This document shows positions 23,801 to 33,800 of a stretch of DNA of 64,000 nucleotides, piece after piece (the first letter of the stretch is position 1; each line of letters begins with the position of its first letter). The stretch covers positions 8,719,128-8,783,127 of the forward strand of contig JABAKD010000013.1 of the NCBI GenBank assembly GCA_012845835.1. The letters are read 5' to 3'. The notes beneath the pieces are model-generated. The model searched no databases, was not told where the DNA came from, and worked only from the letters and a program-made list of their open reading frames with translations. The position numbers and the translations under genes are program-made. This stretch comes from Undaria pinnatifida. Its lineage: Eukaryota; Sar; Phaeophyceae; Laminariales; Alariaceae.

Positions 23801-26800
23801 CGACATCCGCTTCCAGCTCGCCAACTAAAGACCACTACGGAAGCAGCAACTCAGAGAGGCTCCATCATTGGCTCCCATCCCGCCTGCCCTCGGCCAATCA
23901 GAGGGCGAGGCGCGCGCGGTGGGAGTTGCCCATCGGGGGAACCCCCCCGTCCCGCCCACTGGTTCAGCAAGTTCAGTGACTATCCATGATATCATCTCAT
24001 AATACTCATTAATGGAGTTATAGATTCAACTTACTTGCAGTTTTCAATTGAACTTGATTCTCGAAGAGGCAGAAAACCCAACCCACAACAGAAGCGTTCC
24101 GCGAGCAAGGAGCAAGGAACTAACACACAAACACAACAACCGCTCCAACACGACATCCACTTCCAGTTCGACGACAAAATACCACAACTGTTTGCTGCTC
24201 TACGTACTGCCGTACAGCTGTAGCACAAACATGGTGGTTGCGGCTTTTTGCGGGTGGACGGGTTAGTCTATGGGTGGGTGGGGGTCGTTTCGTTCACGGG
24301 TGAGTGCTGCTGCTGCTGCTACCTCGAGGTATCTCCCTGCCACTGCCGTGTGATAGCTGACCCGCACCGCGCTAGGCAGCAGAGAAAGGTTGTTTGGAGG
24401 CGATTTTCAAACAGGGATATACCATATGTACATCAGCGTTGGGGATCAAGTTCGGCCTTCAAGTAACGGATATCACGTTGCCTCTGCGCTGGGCGAGGAA
24501 CGCGTAGGAGTTTCGATTGTGGGCCTTCACTGGGGTATATATTATTCCTGGTCGTATGTACCAGGTTCCCGGTACTGCATATTTTTTGCCACCACGGTAT
24601 GCTTTGCCACCACCGTGTGTAGATCATTGACCTCGATTCAGGTTCCGACCTGCTACCACCAGGTGCAGAGGGACCACACGTCTCGCTTCCTCTACCACTC
24701 CACCGAGTCTGGGGCGTCAGCGGCCATTCCCCCATTCGATACAGTGGGGGTTGCGGTTTAAGATAGCCTAGTTTAAGAGAATCACGTGTTTAAGAGAGTC
24801 AAAAATGGCTTGGCACACCTTATCTTAAACCGAACATCGATTATCTTAAACCGAACTGAGGTTGGAGCCTGGCGCAAAGCCAACTCAGGCTTCTATGGAC
24901 GCGGTGGAGGAATGGCTGACCATAGACTCGCAGGAGGAAGTAATGAAAGCGATGGTAGACGATTTGAAGGAAAACCTTTTTGACGAATCGATTGACAACC
25001 TTGCCGACCAAATCCTAGACTCGGATGATGACGACGCCGACTCTTGGGCGGGAGACAAGTCGCAGGCCGTAGACACTCCGCGTCCACCACCCTACACGAA
25101 AGTAGCTAGCCAGTTTGGGGACCTCGAGGGTGAAGCAGAGAAGTGTAACATGGCCGAGGTGTCGTACCATCTTCGCAAGGCGAAGTTGGCTTGGATGAGG
25201 GAGTTTGGGTGGAGGAAAACGAAGCAAACTATCATGGCAGACTTTTTGGAACGTTGCAGAGCTGCTGTCATACGCATGGGATGGATGTCTGTCTGGTTCA
25301 GGGATGTGGGTGTGTGAGGTTCAGGGTTGTAAGTGTGTGAGGTTCACTGGTAGTGAGGGGTGGCACCTTGTTGGAGGCTTGAGTCGCTCTCAATGAAATA
25401 CTGCTGCTGTAGCTTGTGTTTTTTGTTGTTTTCTGCTTCTTGTTTTTTGCGTCCGAGATACAATAATACGTACAGTAGTACCGTGAGTGATGCCCATGCT
25501 GCTTCACCTCTCTCTGTGTTATGTTGGCTGCTTACAGGGTATAGATGATGTTGGAATAACCCTGCCAAAGAGAACAATTCATTCGACAATATACTCTACG
25601 TAGCCTGGTGAGCTCATCTCACGCAGGTGTTTCTTCTTTATATTTACTTTTGTCTTAATATACTCCGCGAGTACGCAACAAGGAAGGATCGTGCTGCGTG
25701 TCGGCCCTCCAACGCACGGTAAATATTGCGTAAACAATACGAAATGCGCTTTCAACACTTCGAATAGGCACAACGGCAACATCCTGACCTTTAAGCGCTC
25801 TTGACCCCAGGCCCGGGCTTTCTAAAACCCATATGTTCTGTCATAGATAAGTTTATTTTAACCCAAAATCCGCTTTAAGATAAAACATATCTTAAACCGA
25901 TTTAGGAGAGCTACGTGTTTAAGATAGTTTTCGTCGGTATGGCACACCGCTATCTTAAACCGCAACCCCCACTGTACTGTCACAAACGCAACTATCTCCG
26001 TAGATATCTTCTATCTGGTATTATCTTCGCTTGGCGCGGTCCAATAATAGAAAAAATAAGGCGCGCGAAGCGCTTTCGCGTGTAGTAGATAGTGTTCAAA
26101 AGTAAACCAGTCCACACAATACCCCAACAGGGTTGACGGTAACACGGGGGGGCGATACGCTTCGTATATCTTTTTTTTTTTTTTTTTTTTAGATCCTCCT
26201 GGGGATCCGGGTAAAAAAAGCTTAAGCTCCATACACTTTCGTTTGTGTACCAGTTTTCGTCCATCTGCAGAACGCAGACTTTGTGTCAACTTCCCCCCTC
26301 CGGTTTAGTCAACACTATGAACTTGCGTATATCGTACTCGTAGGTGATTTTGTTGTCCTCTGTGGTTGTAACTTCGTACAACTGCAGCATTTAGTTGCGA
26401 CATTTGGTAAAGCTGAAATCTGAAACGACAAGCACTCCCAAGGCTCAGTCAGTAGTTGGTGCGTGTCGATGGTGCCGATCACATGGGCGCCGCTGCTATG
26501 AGCGGCCGCCAGTATCATACTGAGAAGGCGGATAGGCATGATGCGTAGCTTCTTCAACAAAGACAACGTCGACCCTTGGGGTGGGTATCGACCCCGCCGT
26601 CTTCCTCCCACGTAAATATCTTTCTCTCTTACCAACTTACCAGGGGCTCCTTGTCGATCCTGTTCGCTAGGATCAAGCCAGTATCCGAAATCCCCCTTCA
26701 AACTGACGCTCGGGAACATGGTCTCCGTTACTGTGCTGCGCGGGCCATCCTCTCCGAGAGCACCGTACCTACATGCCGCCGCACCCAGGTCCAGAATAAG

Positions 26801-27529
26801 TACCCTACCCTGCCCCACCCAACATCTGGCGCAACTGCTCCTTCGGTCGCTAGAACCAGTTCCATTGCTTCCCTCCTTCGCCTCTCCTTTTCGTCGTGCT
26901 GCCCGATGCAAGCTGCCGGGCTCGGCGAAGGCATACTCGCCCTCGCGGCCTGAGTCGACACCGGCAGTTGGGTTCAGTTTGCCGCGGCTTCGCAACCTTG
27001 TGACCAGCCCAGAACGACTGGGGTTGGCAACCAAAACGGTGACTTCTGAATCACCGAAGGCGTGTTCTGTGGGCGATGACGCCACGCCGGATAGGTATGA
27101 AGCCATCTTCTCCAGTGCTTGGCTGACGGCATCAATTGGTACCAATAGCGGGCGAAAGGCTCCATCCTCGCCTGCAGTGTCGACCTCTGCTGCATTGGCC
27201 AGAACCTCGAGGTATTCGTTGTGCATGTTCTTCCTGGCGTGTGAAACATGATACGATATGTCGTATCGAGCTCGGAATGGTGATACCCGACCACCGTGTC
27301 GATGATTCAGCTGGTCCGATGCTCCTGCTTCTTCCGCCCTAGATGCAGATGAAGCAGTATGCATCATAGGCGTCAGGTACAAGGATAAAAGCTCTTCCAA
27401 TGTTGTACGCAAGGATTCGGAATCAACGACGAGACTACTGTCATCTTCGCTGGGAAAGTCGTTGTTCAGGCCGAGCAGAACGACCGATATCTTGAGGTTC
27501 ATCTCGATTGTGGGTTGCCAAAGGCTCAT
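17807..27529 (-). CDS. DUF7906-type membrane protein (plant At5g58100-like)
   Basis: Five exons on the minus strand: 27529-26641, 20489-20152, 19816-19730, 19364-18372 and 18004-17807 (TGA). All borders are GT..AG and phases agree (the first junction splits a Gly codon, the rest are phase 0), giving 834 residues. The succession of blocks matches what I remember of the land-plant protein At5g58100: MNLKISVVLLGLNND near the start, RVLILDLGAAACRYG, VVMVPVLVFRGD, GQEILVVGTVHSF, SVRVLPVFVFCLGDADG, VGSDAVLVLQS, WAHGYHPFAPFG and LLANVARRN. A single transmembrane helix (about residues 793-816) lies near the C-terminus with a short basic tail. The molecular function is unknown; a secretory-pathway or ER location is inferred from the plant relatives. 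I see no signal peptide at the chosen ATG, so a short 5' exon may be missing. Intron 1 is 6.15 kb. Confidence 0.8.
20590..20722 (+). repeat. Dispersed GC-rich repeat, copy 1
   Basis: CTCGGCCAATCAGGGCG, a GCGCGTGTCTGGGGTTGCC segment, GGGGGAACCCCCC and GGTTCAGCAAGTTCA recur in the same order at 23865-23985. The copy lies in intron 1 of the DUF7906-type gene. Confidence 0.65.
21078..22380 (+). repeat. Large tandem duplication, two units
   Basis: The first unit (about 21078-21810) and second unit (about 21811-22380) both begin CACCACGCTACGATCCTGCC and end GTGGATATAGGCGCTGATG. The first unit is longer because it contains an internal duplication of about 160 bp (GTGGCATTTGTCACCCCACC at about 21188 and 21353). 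Both units contain TTTGAATCGGACGA and CAATCCAGCGCAATTTTTCT near their ends. There is no gene inside. Confidence 0.8.
22957..22998 (+). repeat. Short dispersed repeat ending GGGGAACCTTGTA
   Basis: TTGCGCCACTCCCTTTGGCA followed by CTTCTCGGAGGGGAACCTTG. It matches the copies at 5764-5812 and, more weakly, 6843-6885. Confidence 0.5.
23030..24610 (+). repeat. Segmental duplication with a third partial copy
   Basis: About 23030-23620 and 24020-24610 are diverged copies of one block of roughly 580 bp: a part resembling CAACACGACATCCGCTTCCA, a CTGCTGCTGCTGC run, the segment GTGTGATAGCTGACCCGCAC and CGTAGGAG...GTGGGCCTT. A third partial copy of the first part lies at 23690-23850, followed by a copy of the GC-rich repeat of 20590-20722. 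The first parts keep a similar peptide frame (HDIxFQFxDKxPQLFxALR), hinting at a coding ancestor. Confidence 0.65.
24742..25974 (+). mobile_element. Deleted pogo/Tigger-type DNA transposon
   Basis: Perfect 26-bp terminal inverted repeats start CAGTGGGGGTTGCGG and continue into TTTAAGATAGC. They flank 1.23 kb and are bordered by TA on both sides (24740-24741 and 25975-25976). CAGT termini and a TA target duplication are hallmarks of the pogo/Tigger branch of Tc1/mariner. Sub-terminal TATCTTAAACCGA motifs recur several times in both halves. The interior holds only a C-terminal transposase-like piece, so this copy is internally deleted and cannot move by itself. It lies in intron 1 of the DUF7906-type gene, on the opposite strand. 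Confidence 0.85.
24862..25317 (+). pseudogene. C-terminal remnant of a pogo-type transposase
   Basis: An open frame without an ATG at its start covers about 150 codons inside the pogo element. It has an acidic stretch with SDDDDADS and a closing box with SYHLRKAKLAWM followed by KTKQTIMADFL, which resembles the tail of DDE-superfamily (CENP-B/Tigger) transposases. The helix-turn-helix DNA-binding part and the catalytic DDD core are absent. No start codon fits, so it is a truncated relic rather than a gene. Confidence 0.55.
26166..26192. repeat. Poly(T) homopolymer
   Basis: More than twenty T residues in a row, flanked on the right by AGATCCTCCTGGGGATCC. On the minus strand this is a poly(A) run. 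It could be the tail of a retroposed sequence, but no body was identified. Confidence 0.5.
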
Positions 27530-27851
27530 GGCTCATTGGTGAAGAGGTACGCCTCGCCCAACCTGGTGTTTCGCGTTCGTGCGACTCCTCTCCAGGGGTA
27601 CAGAGCCACAGCAGCAGACAGCATTTCTTGCTAGTTGGGAATTGGGAACGGGAACGTGCAGGAGTTCAGTCTAAAAAAAAGGCGTAACAAAGCGGGATAT
27701 CGCTTTCCATCAAATCACCAGATTGATCAGTGATCTCCACGTGGAGAGCTGAAAGCACAGAAGCCCAGCCAGAACGGAAGGGCACACCGCCCCATACACG
27801 TCCTCAGTGCGCACAACAGACCGTCAGCGGTTAGAAAAATTGGAGTTTATA
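27530..27851. promoter_or_regulatory. Divergent intergenic (putative shared promoter) region
   Basis: About 320 bp separate the chosen start codon of the DUF7906-type gene (-) from that of the lipocalin gene (+). Both promoters and 5' UTRs must fit here unless an extra 5' exon of the minus-strand gene lies within it. No TATA or CCAAT motif stands out. The call rests on gene arrangement only. Confidence 0.45.
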
Positions 27852-30800
27852 ATGGCGAAATCTCTGCTCCAGCTCTTAGCTAGTGTGGCCTTGGGTGTCG
27901 CTTGTCTGCGCCCAACCTCTGCGATAGAGACTGTCGATGACCTCGTAGTCAGCAAATATCTCGGACGTTGGTATCAGGTGAGTCAAATAGGAAATCGTGG
28001 AAATAGTCATGATGGCCCGGTTTGCGCTCTGAGTATCTACTGCTGTAAGCGGAGTAATCCTAGTTTGATGCAAGAGAAATTCCTGTTAACTACCCTGGCA
28101 CTCGGAGAGCTCGTGGAGCCTAAGACGGCGGTGCCTCATTTCGAATGTGGCTCTATTTTGATACTGGTTGGACTACGTTACATTATCACCTTTTCTCACA
28201 GCCCCTGCTGATATGTTCCGACGCTTGCACTTGCGAACTTGAAACAACACTGCGAGAATCAACGTGCCTTTCCATGTGTGATAATATGCGAAACGTGCGA
28301 GTCTGGCTGAACAGCCACACTGCATATAACCTCGCGAGGTGCTTGCTTCCGTTTCTGTAACAGGCGTACGGCAATGCCTACACGGCCCGGACCATCATCC
28401 GGGACAGCACGTGCGTCGCTGCGGACTACGGCCTGGTGAGTCACTGCGTCAGTGCTCTGTGTCGTGTATCTGGTCTAAAATGTAAACGTCTAAATAAATC
28501 GCACCGCAGTCGCACCGCCGCACCAGGTACACAGATGGTAGATAATGTCACGGGTCGACACGTGCCGGCATGTGCACTCATCCACTTTGCAAGTACATAT
28601 CTTAAGTTCCACGTGTACGTGTAGACTGTGCACTCTATAGTTCTGCGATGGATGGTAATGAGAGTTGCCTCATTTGAAGGAAGTCTCCGACTTAGTAATG
28701 GTTAGGTACCAAGATCTTACATTGCCGTCGGAGTATTTGTGTGATTTTGCATCTGACTGCTCTTGGGTCTGCTGCTATTAATATTGGTAGCCGTCAAGTC
28801 CTGCTTGTAGGGAATGGAAACGATTGATACCAGATATGCTATTTTACATTTTTATTAATAGGGAAAGACGGGGCAGCCGCCGAAGGCGGATGCATGCAGC
28901 CTAGGAAGTCGGCCGTCTAGCAGCGGTAGTTGTTTCAACTCTGAGTTAGGGTTTAGGTTGCTTGATATATCCTCGCGGTATTCATATGCGGATCTTTCAA
29001 CGGCGAAACCCGGAAGGCACGGCTATCTTCGAACTTGAAGCCACCTGTTTTTTCTCCCAACCTCCCGCCCCTACTCCTTGAACAGGATCAAGCGACGGGT
29101 AACATTACCGTGATCAACTCCGACCGTGAACATATCCCCACCGGCGAGCTCAACACAATCTCGGGGTGAGCTTTAGTTTGAGGACACTGATGGCCTCAAG
29201 CGTCGCCCAATATTTCGCACGCGTTCTGAGTCATTCGGATTCGAGAAAGGAGTGAGGGTTAGAAAATTTTTCACTTTTGATTTAAGTTTAAGCAAGACTA
29301 TGAATACCACATATTGGCCGTTTACGGCCTTTTTTGTGGAAGATTGCTGTGAGTCAGCCAGTGCTGCTGCTGCTCTTGAAATTTGTTTAACACCTGCCGT
29401 GCTGTTTGGCCTCTTCTAAACCTCTCGCAGAGTCTGTACTCGCAGACGGCGGCGAAGTTCGCCTGTCTGCACGGAGCGTTTCCCACAGTCAAACTAGGTT
29501 TCAATTTACGAAAAATTCCCTCAAATTCGCGGGATACCTAATACTTGTAGCAGTTGGACATACATGGACGGTAGCAATGGCACGGGCAGTCAGTCGCCTC
29601 TTTAGGCTAAAGGTTTCGCGGAGCGTCAACCATAACTTTTTTGGTGTCGCTTAAGGTCACAAGGCCACCATTAAGCTTGACTCCATGGGAATACGTTGCC
29701 TGTGCTTCAACGGGTAGAGTGCTGACCCTGCCTTGATCGCGTGCTGTGGCGTGCCATAACGTGCTGCCGTGCTACAGGTACGCGTACGGCGTCGACCCGT
29801 CTGAGCCGGGGCAGCTGAAGGTGCACCTTGGCCAGGTTCCGGTTGACGGCGACTATTGGGTTGTCGGACTCGGGCCTGCTACCTTTGGCCCCGACGGGGC
29901 GTATGAGTGGGCTATCGTCAGTGGACCGTGAGTTGATTGCCTACGTTAGGAACACCCCCAAAGCCCTATTCTTCCCCAACCAATTGGGCCTGGTCCAAGT
30001 TGCACCCGTGATCTGCTTTCACTGCTGCAGTACCAGTACCTGACTGTGTTTATTGTACAGGAAGTACAACATCGGTCGCCGGCAGGTAGCCGAGTTTATC
30101 TGAAGGTTATTTTGAAACGTGTTTAGTGTGGTTACCCTCCCACAGTGATTCTGCTGGGGGTAGTGTCCTCGGACTGTACTGCACTTGACTGCTTAAGATA
30201 TGCCTCAAATTATTAGCGTCGTGCATGACAATGACATGCGTCGTGCATGACAATGACATGAAAAAATGATCCAGGCGGAGATGGGCATCAATTTTGGCAA
30301 TGATGACTATCAGACCGGACGACGTGACTGGGCCCTGATACATTGACGGCATGGCCTCTGAGTCAGCGTCGTAGCTACTGCGCTGTGTCCCTCGCTTAGA
30401 GTGAATTCAGAAGGTACCACGTTAGTCTCGCAAGTGGTGCATTTGGCCAATGAAACGTTGCTAACACCAATCTGCACACGCGAGCATGTCATGGGTAAGC
30501 AGAAGCCAACAGTAGACTTGGGTGCGCGAGAACAGCTGTTTCAGCGTTTGCACATACGGTCGGATTTCAAGCGCCTAGGGCCGCGCTTGCCCAGCATCTT
30601 TTGTTGCTCGTGGCTTACGAGCACCTCCCAATCTCATCGTCATCGGCACTTACGCGGCAGCGTCGTTCGAGCCGTGCGCTGCCCCTGGATACATATGTCT
30701 TAACCTCCGCATCCCCTGTCGGATATCGAACGCATCGTGTTTGCCCTTCGTTAACCTTGATTCTTAGCGAGGCGGAGTCCCTGTTCATTCTGGTGCGTGA

Positions 30801-33800
30801 CGTGCCACGCTTTGAGAATTTGTACGCCAAGAAAGTACTGGGCTTGGTCCATGACTTGGGCTTTACCGGCCCGGCGAAAAGGCCTCAGCGTATCGTCCAG
30901 GAGGGCTGCTTGCCGTTTGATCCCACCACTTTGGCTGCGGGAAAGAAGGTGGGCGATTCGCGCGACACCAAGTGGTTTTTAACCCTCCGTGAAGCGTGGA
31001 GTAAAGCTATGTTTTTTTCTTGTGTTTTTCCTCGAGGCTCAAGAGGCCATGTGCAACAGTCAGGGGTAGCCATGCACATGTGTTGGCGTCGAAACGTGTT
31101 GAAGAACTATGCCCGAACCTATCGCCTTTGTGAAATACTTCTGGGAGAATTCCCTCCTGAACGCACCAGTACAGGTGTAATCTTGTGTTGGCTCGTTACC
31201 GCAAACGCCGTCGCTGATCACAACAGTCGACACGTAACGCACCTGAAACGAAGTTGACCGTTTGCATATCCACCCTCCCCTGCCTTGGTCGTATTGCGAA
31301 TCTAGAGGACGCTGGGATGGGCAGATTTCTTGGCGACGTCGCAATGGAATGAGGAGGCTGAGGCCACATATGCCAGCGAGATGGGCGAAAACGCCCAAAA
31401 GCTGCACTGGAACGAAAACGGTCTCGAAAACGGTAGCGAACTTCTGGAGGACATCGCCACAGTCGCCGCATCCTTTGACCCGGTAGTACCGGTCACGGCA
31501 TTGGACGTCGACCGATACATCGGGCGATGGTACCAGGTGATACAACTGCGTCTCGTCCCCCCCTTCCCGGTTCTGCCGAGATAGCGTGAAACAACGCCAT
31601 CCAATGCGATTTATGATGATTTATGATCCATGACTGCACTTTTTTTTGTTTTTCAAAAATTTACACCGCCTCGCCGGAGGAGTCGTGGCAATCAAGTAAT
31701 CCGTAGCCCTGCGCCCTTACAGCTTGACGCTCGTGTGATTTTTACGAATCGCCGAGGATTTAAAACTGCGGATCAACAGCGATTTTTCGTGATGAGTCTT
31801 AAATTTGTATTTTTGTCGTGTTTCGTTTTTTGTCGCCTACACGTGGGGCTGTTCTGGGTGTTTTGGCAGGCGTACTCGTCGTACACGGTGAGCGCGCTGC
31901 TCGAGCAAAACGGCGCGTGCGTAACAGCGGACTACGCCGCACGAGAAGACGGTGAAATTTCTGTTGTCAACACTGCCAGGTAAGGGTAGGAAATGCAAGC
32001 TACATGCTCCTAGTACAGTACAATGTGCATTGCTTGTACTGGAGCGATATCTGATTATTCTCGGACGTAGCCTACTGGAGCGATAAATCTGTTTTCATGT
32101 GGGGGAGGTTGGAATGGAAGAGGTGGTTGAATGTTGCGTCTCAAAATGAAACATCTGATATGAATGCTGTTTGCAGTTTGGCTTGCTGGCACTTCGCGGG
32201 GGTGGACGAAGAAGGTTTCGCACAATGGCGATAAAACTCGGCAGCAACTGTAGTCGGGATGAGCAAGGCGACGTTGCGGTTGTGAGAATAGTCCCCCTCA
32301 CATACAGTAGTGTTCGCGACAATCAATTCGCGCGATTGGCGGGAACCGTGTTGCTCCTCGAATACAATGTCACTGTTCATAGTGGCTCCGAGGAAGGGCC
32401 GTGGAGCGTGATGGGGGGACTTTATGGTCAACTCGTAGCCATGTACCCCGGACGGCAACCGAGGCGGCAGAGGTTTCACGCCTACCGATTCCTATTGTTG
32501 CAAAGTGTCGCTGTCCCGATGCCACAGTCCACGGCAATGCAGCCGGGCTTGTTCTGCCATGAAGGTTTTGTAACGAGGTGTGACAATTTTATGGCTTGCA
32601 TGGCAGGGCGAAGAGCGCAGACGGAGAGTTGATCACAATGGAAGGCTACGCTTACATGGAGGACGCCTCGCAACCGGGCAAGCTAACGGTCCACCTTGAC
32701 GGGGTACCCATGGATGCCCCATACTGGATTCTAGCGCTCGGCGGCGAAGAAGAGGTAAGCCGATGGATTGTTTCCTGGTGAGAACCACATAACTCCGTCT
32801 TGGTTCCGTGTATGGCATAGGGTAACCTCTTTAACCTCAAGTTCCGCAATTTATCGGACACAACATGCGAAACATCGACTATTGTTGCCGGTGTTGTAGC
32901 TAAACGTGGCGTTTTCCCGGCAACACACGCCTGGTGACAATACGTGGGCTTTTGGCAGTGCCAAGGTGGTGACACCTGGCCACATGTCATATTTTCGCCG
33001 CGCCTGAGACTTTGTGCGTCCCCGTCGTTTTCAAGCTACCCCTTTCCTGTCCTTCTCACATCACCCGCTCCCTATCCCTTTTCGGGTAACCCCTTCGCAG
33101 GATGGCCCGTACTCGTGGTCGATCGTGTCTGACCCTATCAGGGCCTTCCTGTTCGTGCTCGTGCGCGACCCCGACACGTTCTTCGGCTCCCAAGGCGAAG
33201 CTGACCTCCTTGCCAAGTGCAAGGACCTTGGCTTCACGGCCTTCTGGAACTCCCCCCAAAAGACGGAACAGGAAGGGTGCGAGTACCCGACGACTGCGGG
33301 AGAGGATTCGGTGAAAACGGCGGCGGTCGCGGAGGTAGATGACAAGCTTACTGAGCTGTCGCCAGTGCTGAAACTTCGTGGAGGTGGATTAGGGATGAAG
33401 GGACCACTGCACGCCAGCTGCAAGGTGAGCTGCGTGTGATCATATGCTAATCGTGTGGGTAACACAACCGGGCTTTGAGTCTGACCGCAGTAATCTGCGT
33501 TTTAACACGATTTGGTGGTAAGCCTCAAACCAGTGCGTCGATTTTGTTAGGACGTGACGCGTGCCTGGTTTGTTATTGCGACCATTACCGACAAAGTTTG
33601 GCGCCGAGAACGCCTGTTATTAGCAAACACGTGCCGATTAAAGCCAAGGAGTTAAGGCGATGACGAATCGACCGCGCAATAGCAACATCGGTCAGGAAGC
33701 AGGAAGGGGCGCTCCCTCCGTGACCGTGAGTTTAAGATCTATCGATATTAAGCACCCAAACCTGCATTGGGTAACGAAAAAGGCGAAGGTTGAACTTTCA

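Noticed and set aside
26315-26640. Downstream continuation of the first DUF7906-type exon (open frame beyond the donor)
   Set aside because: The GTAAGT donor at 26640 joins in phase to 20489, and the family blocks continue there. The open continuation has no family similarity and is read-through into the intron.
28940-28960. TTAGGGTTTAGG and, near 49560, TTAGGGTTAGGG-like bits as interstitial telomere repeats
   Set aside because: Only about two units each, within chance expectation.
32171-32632. Plus-strand frame of 153 codons between lipocalin exons 7 and 8
   Set aside because: It lies in an intron bounded by good GT..AG sites with matching phase and shows no lipocalin strand motifs.
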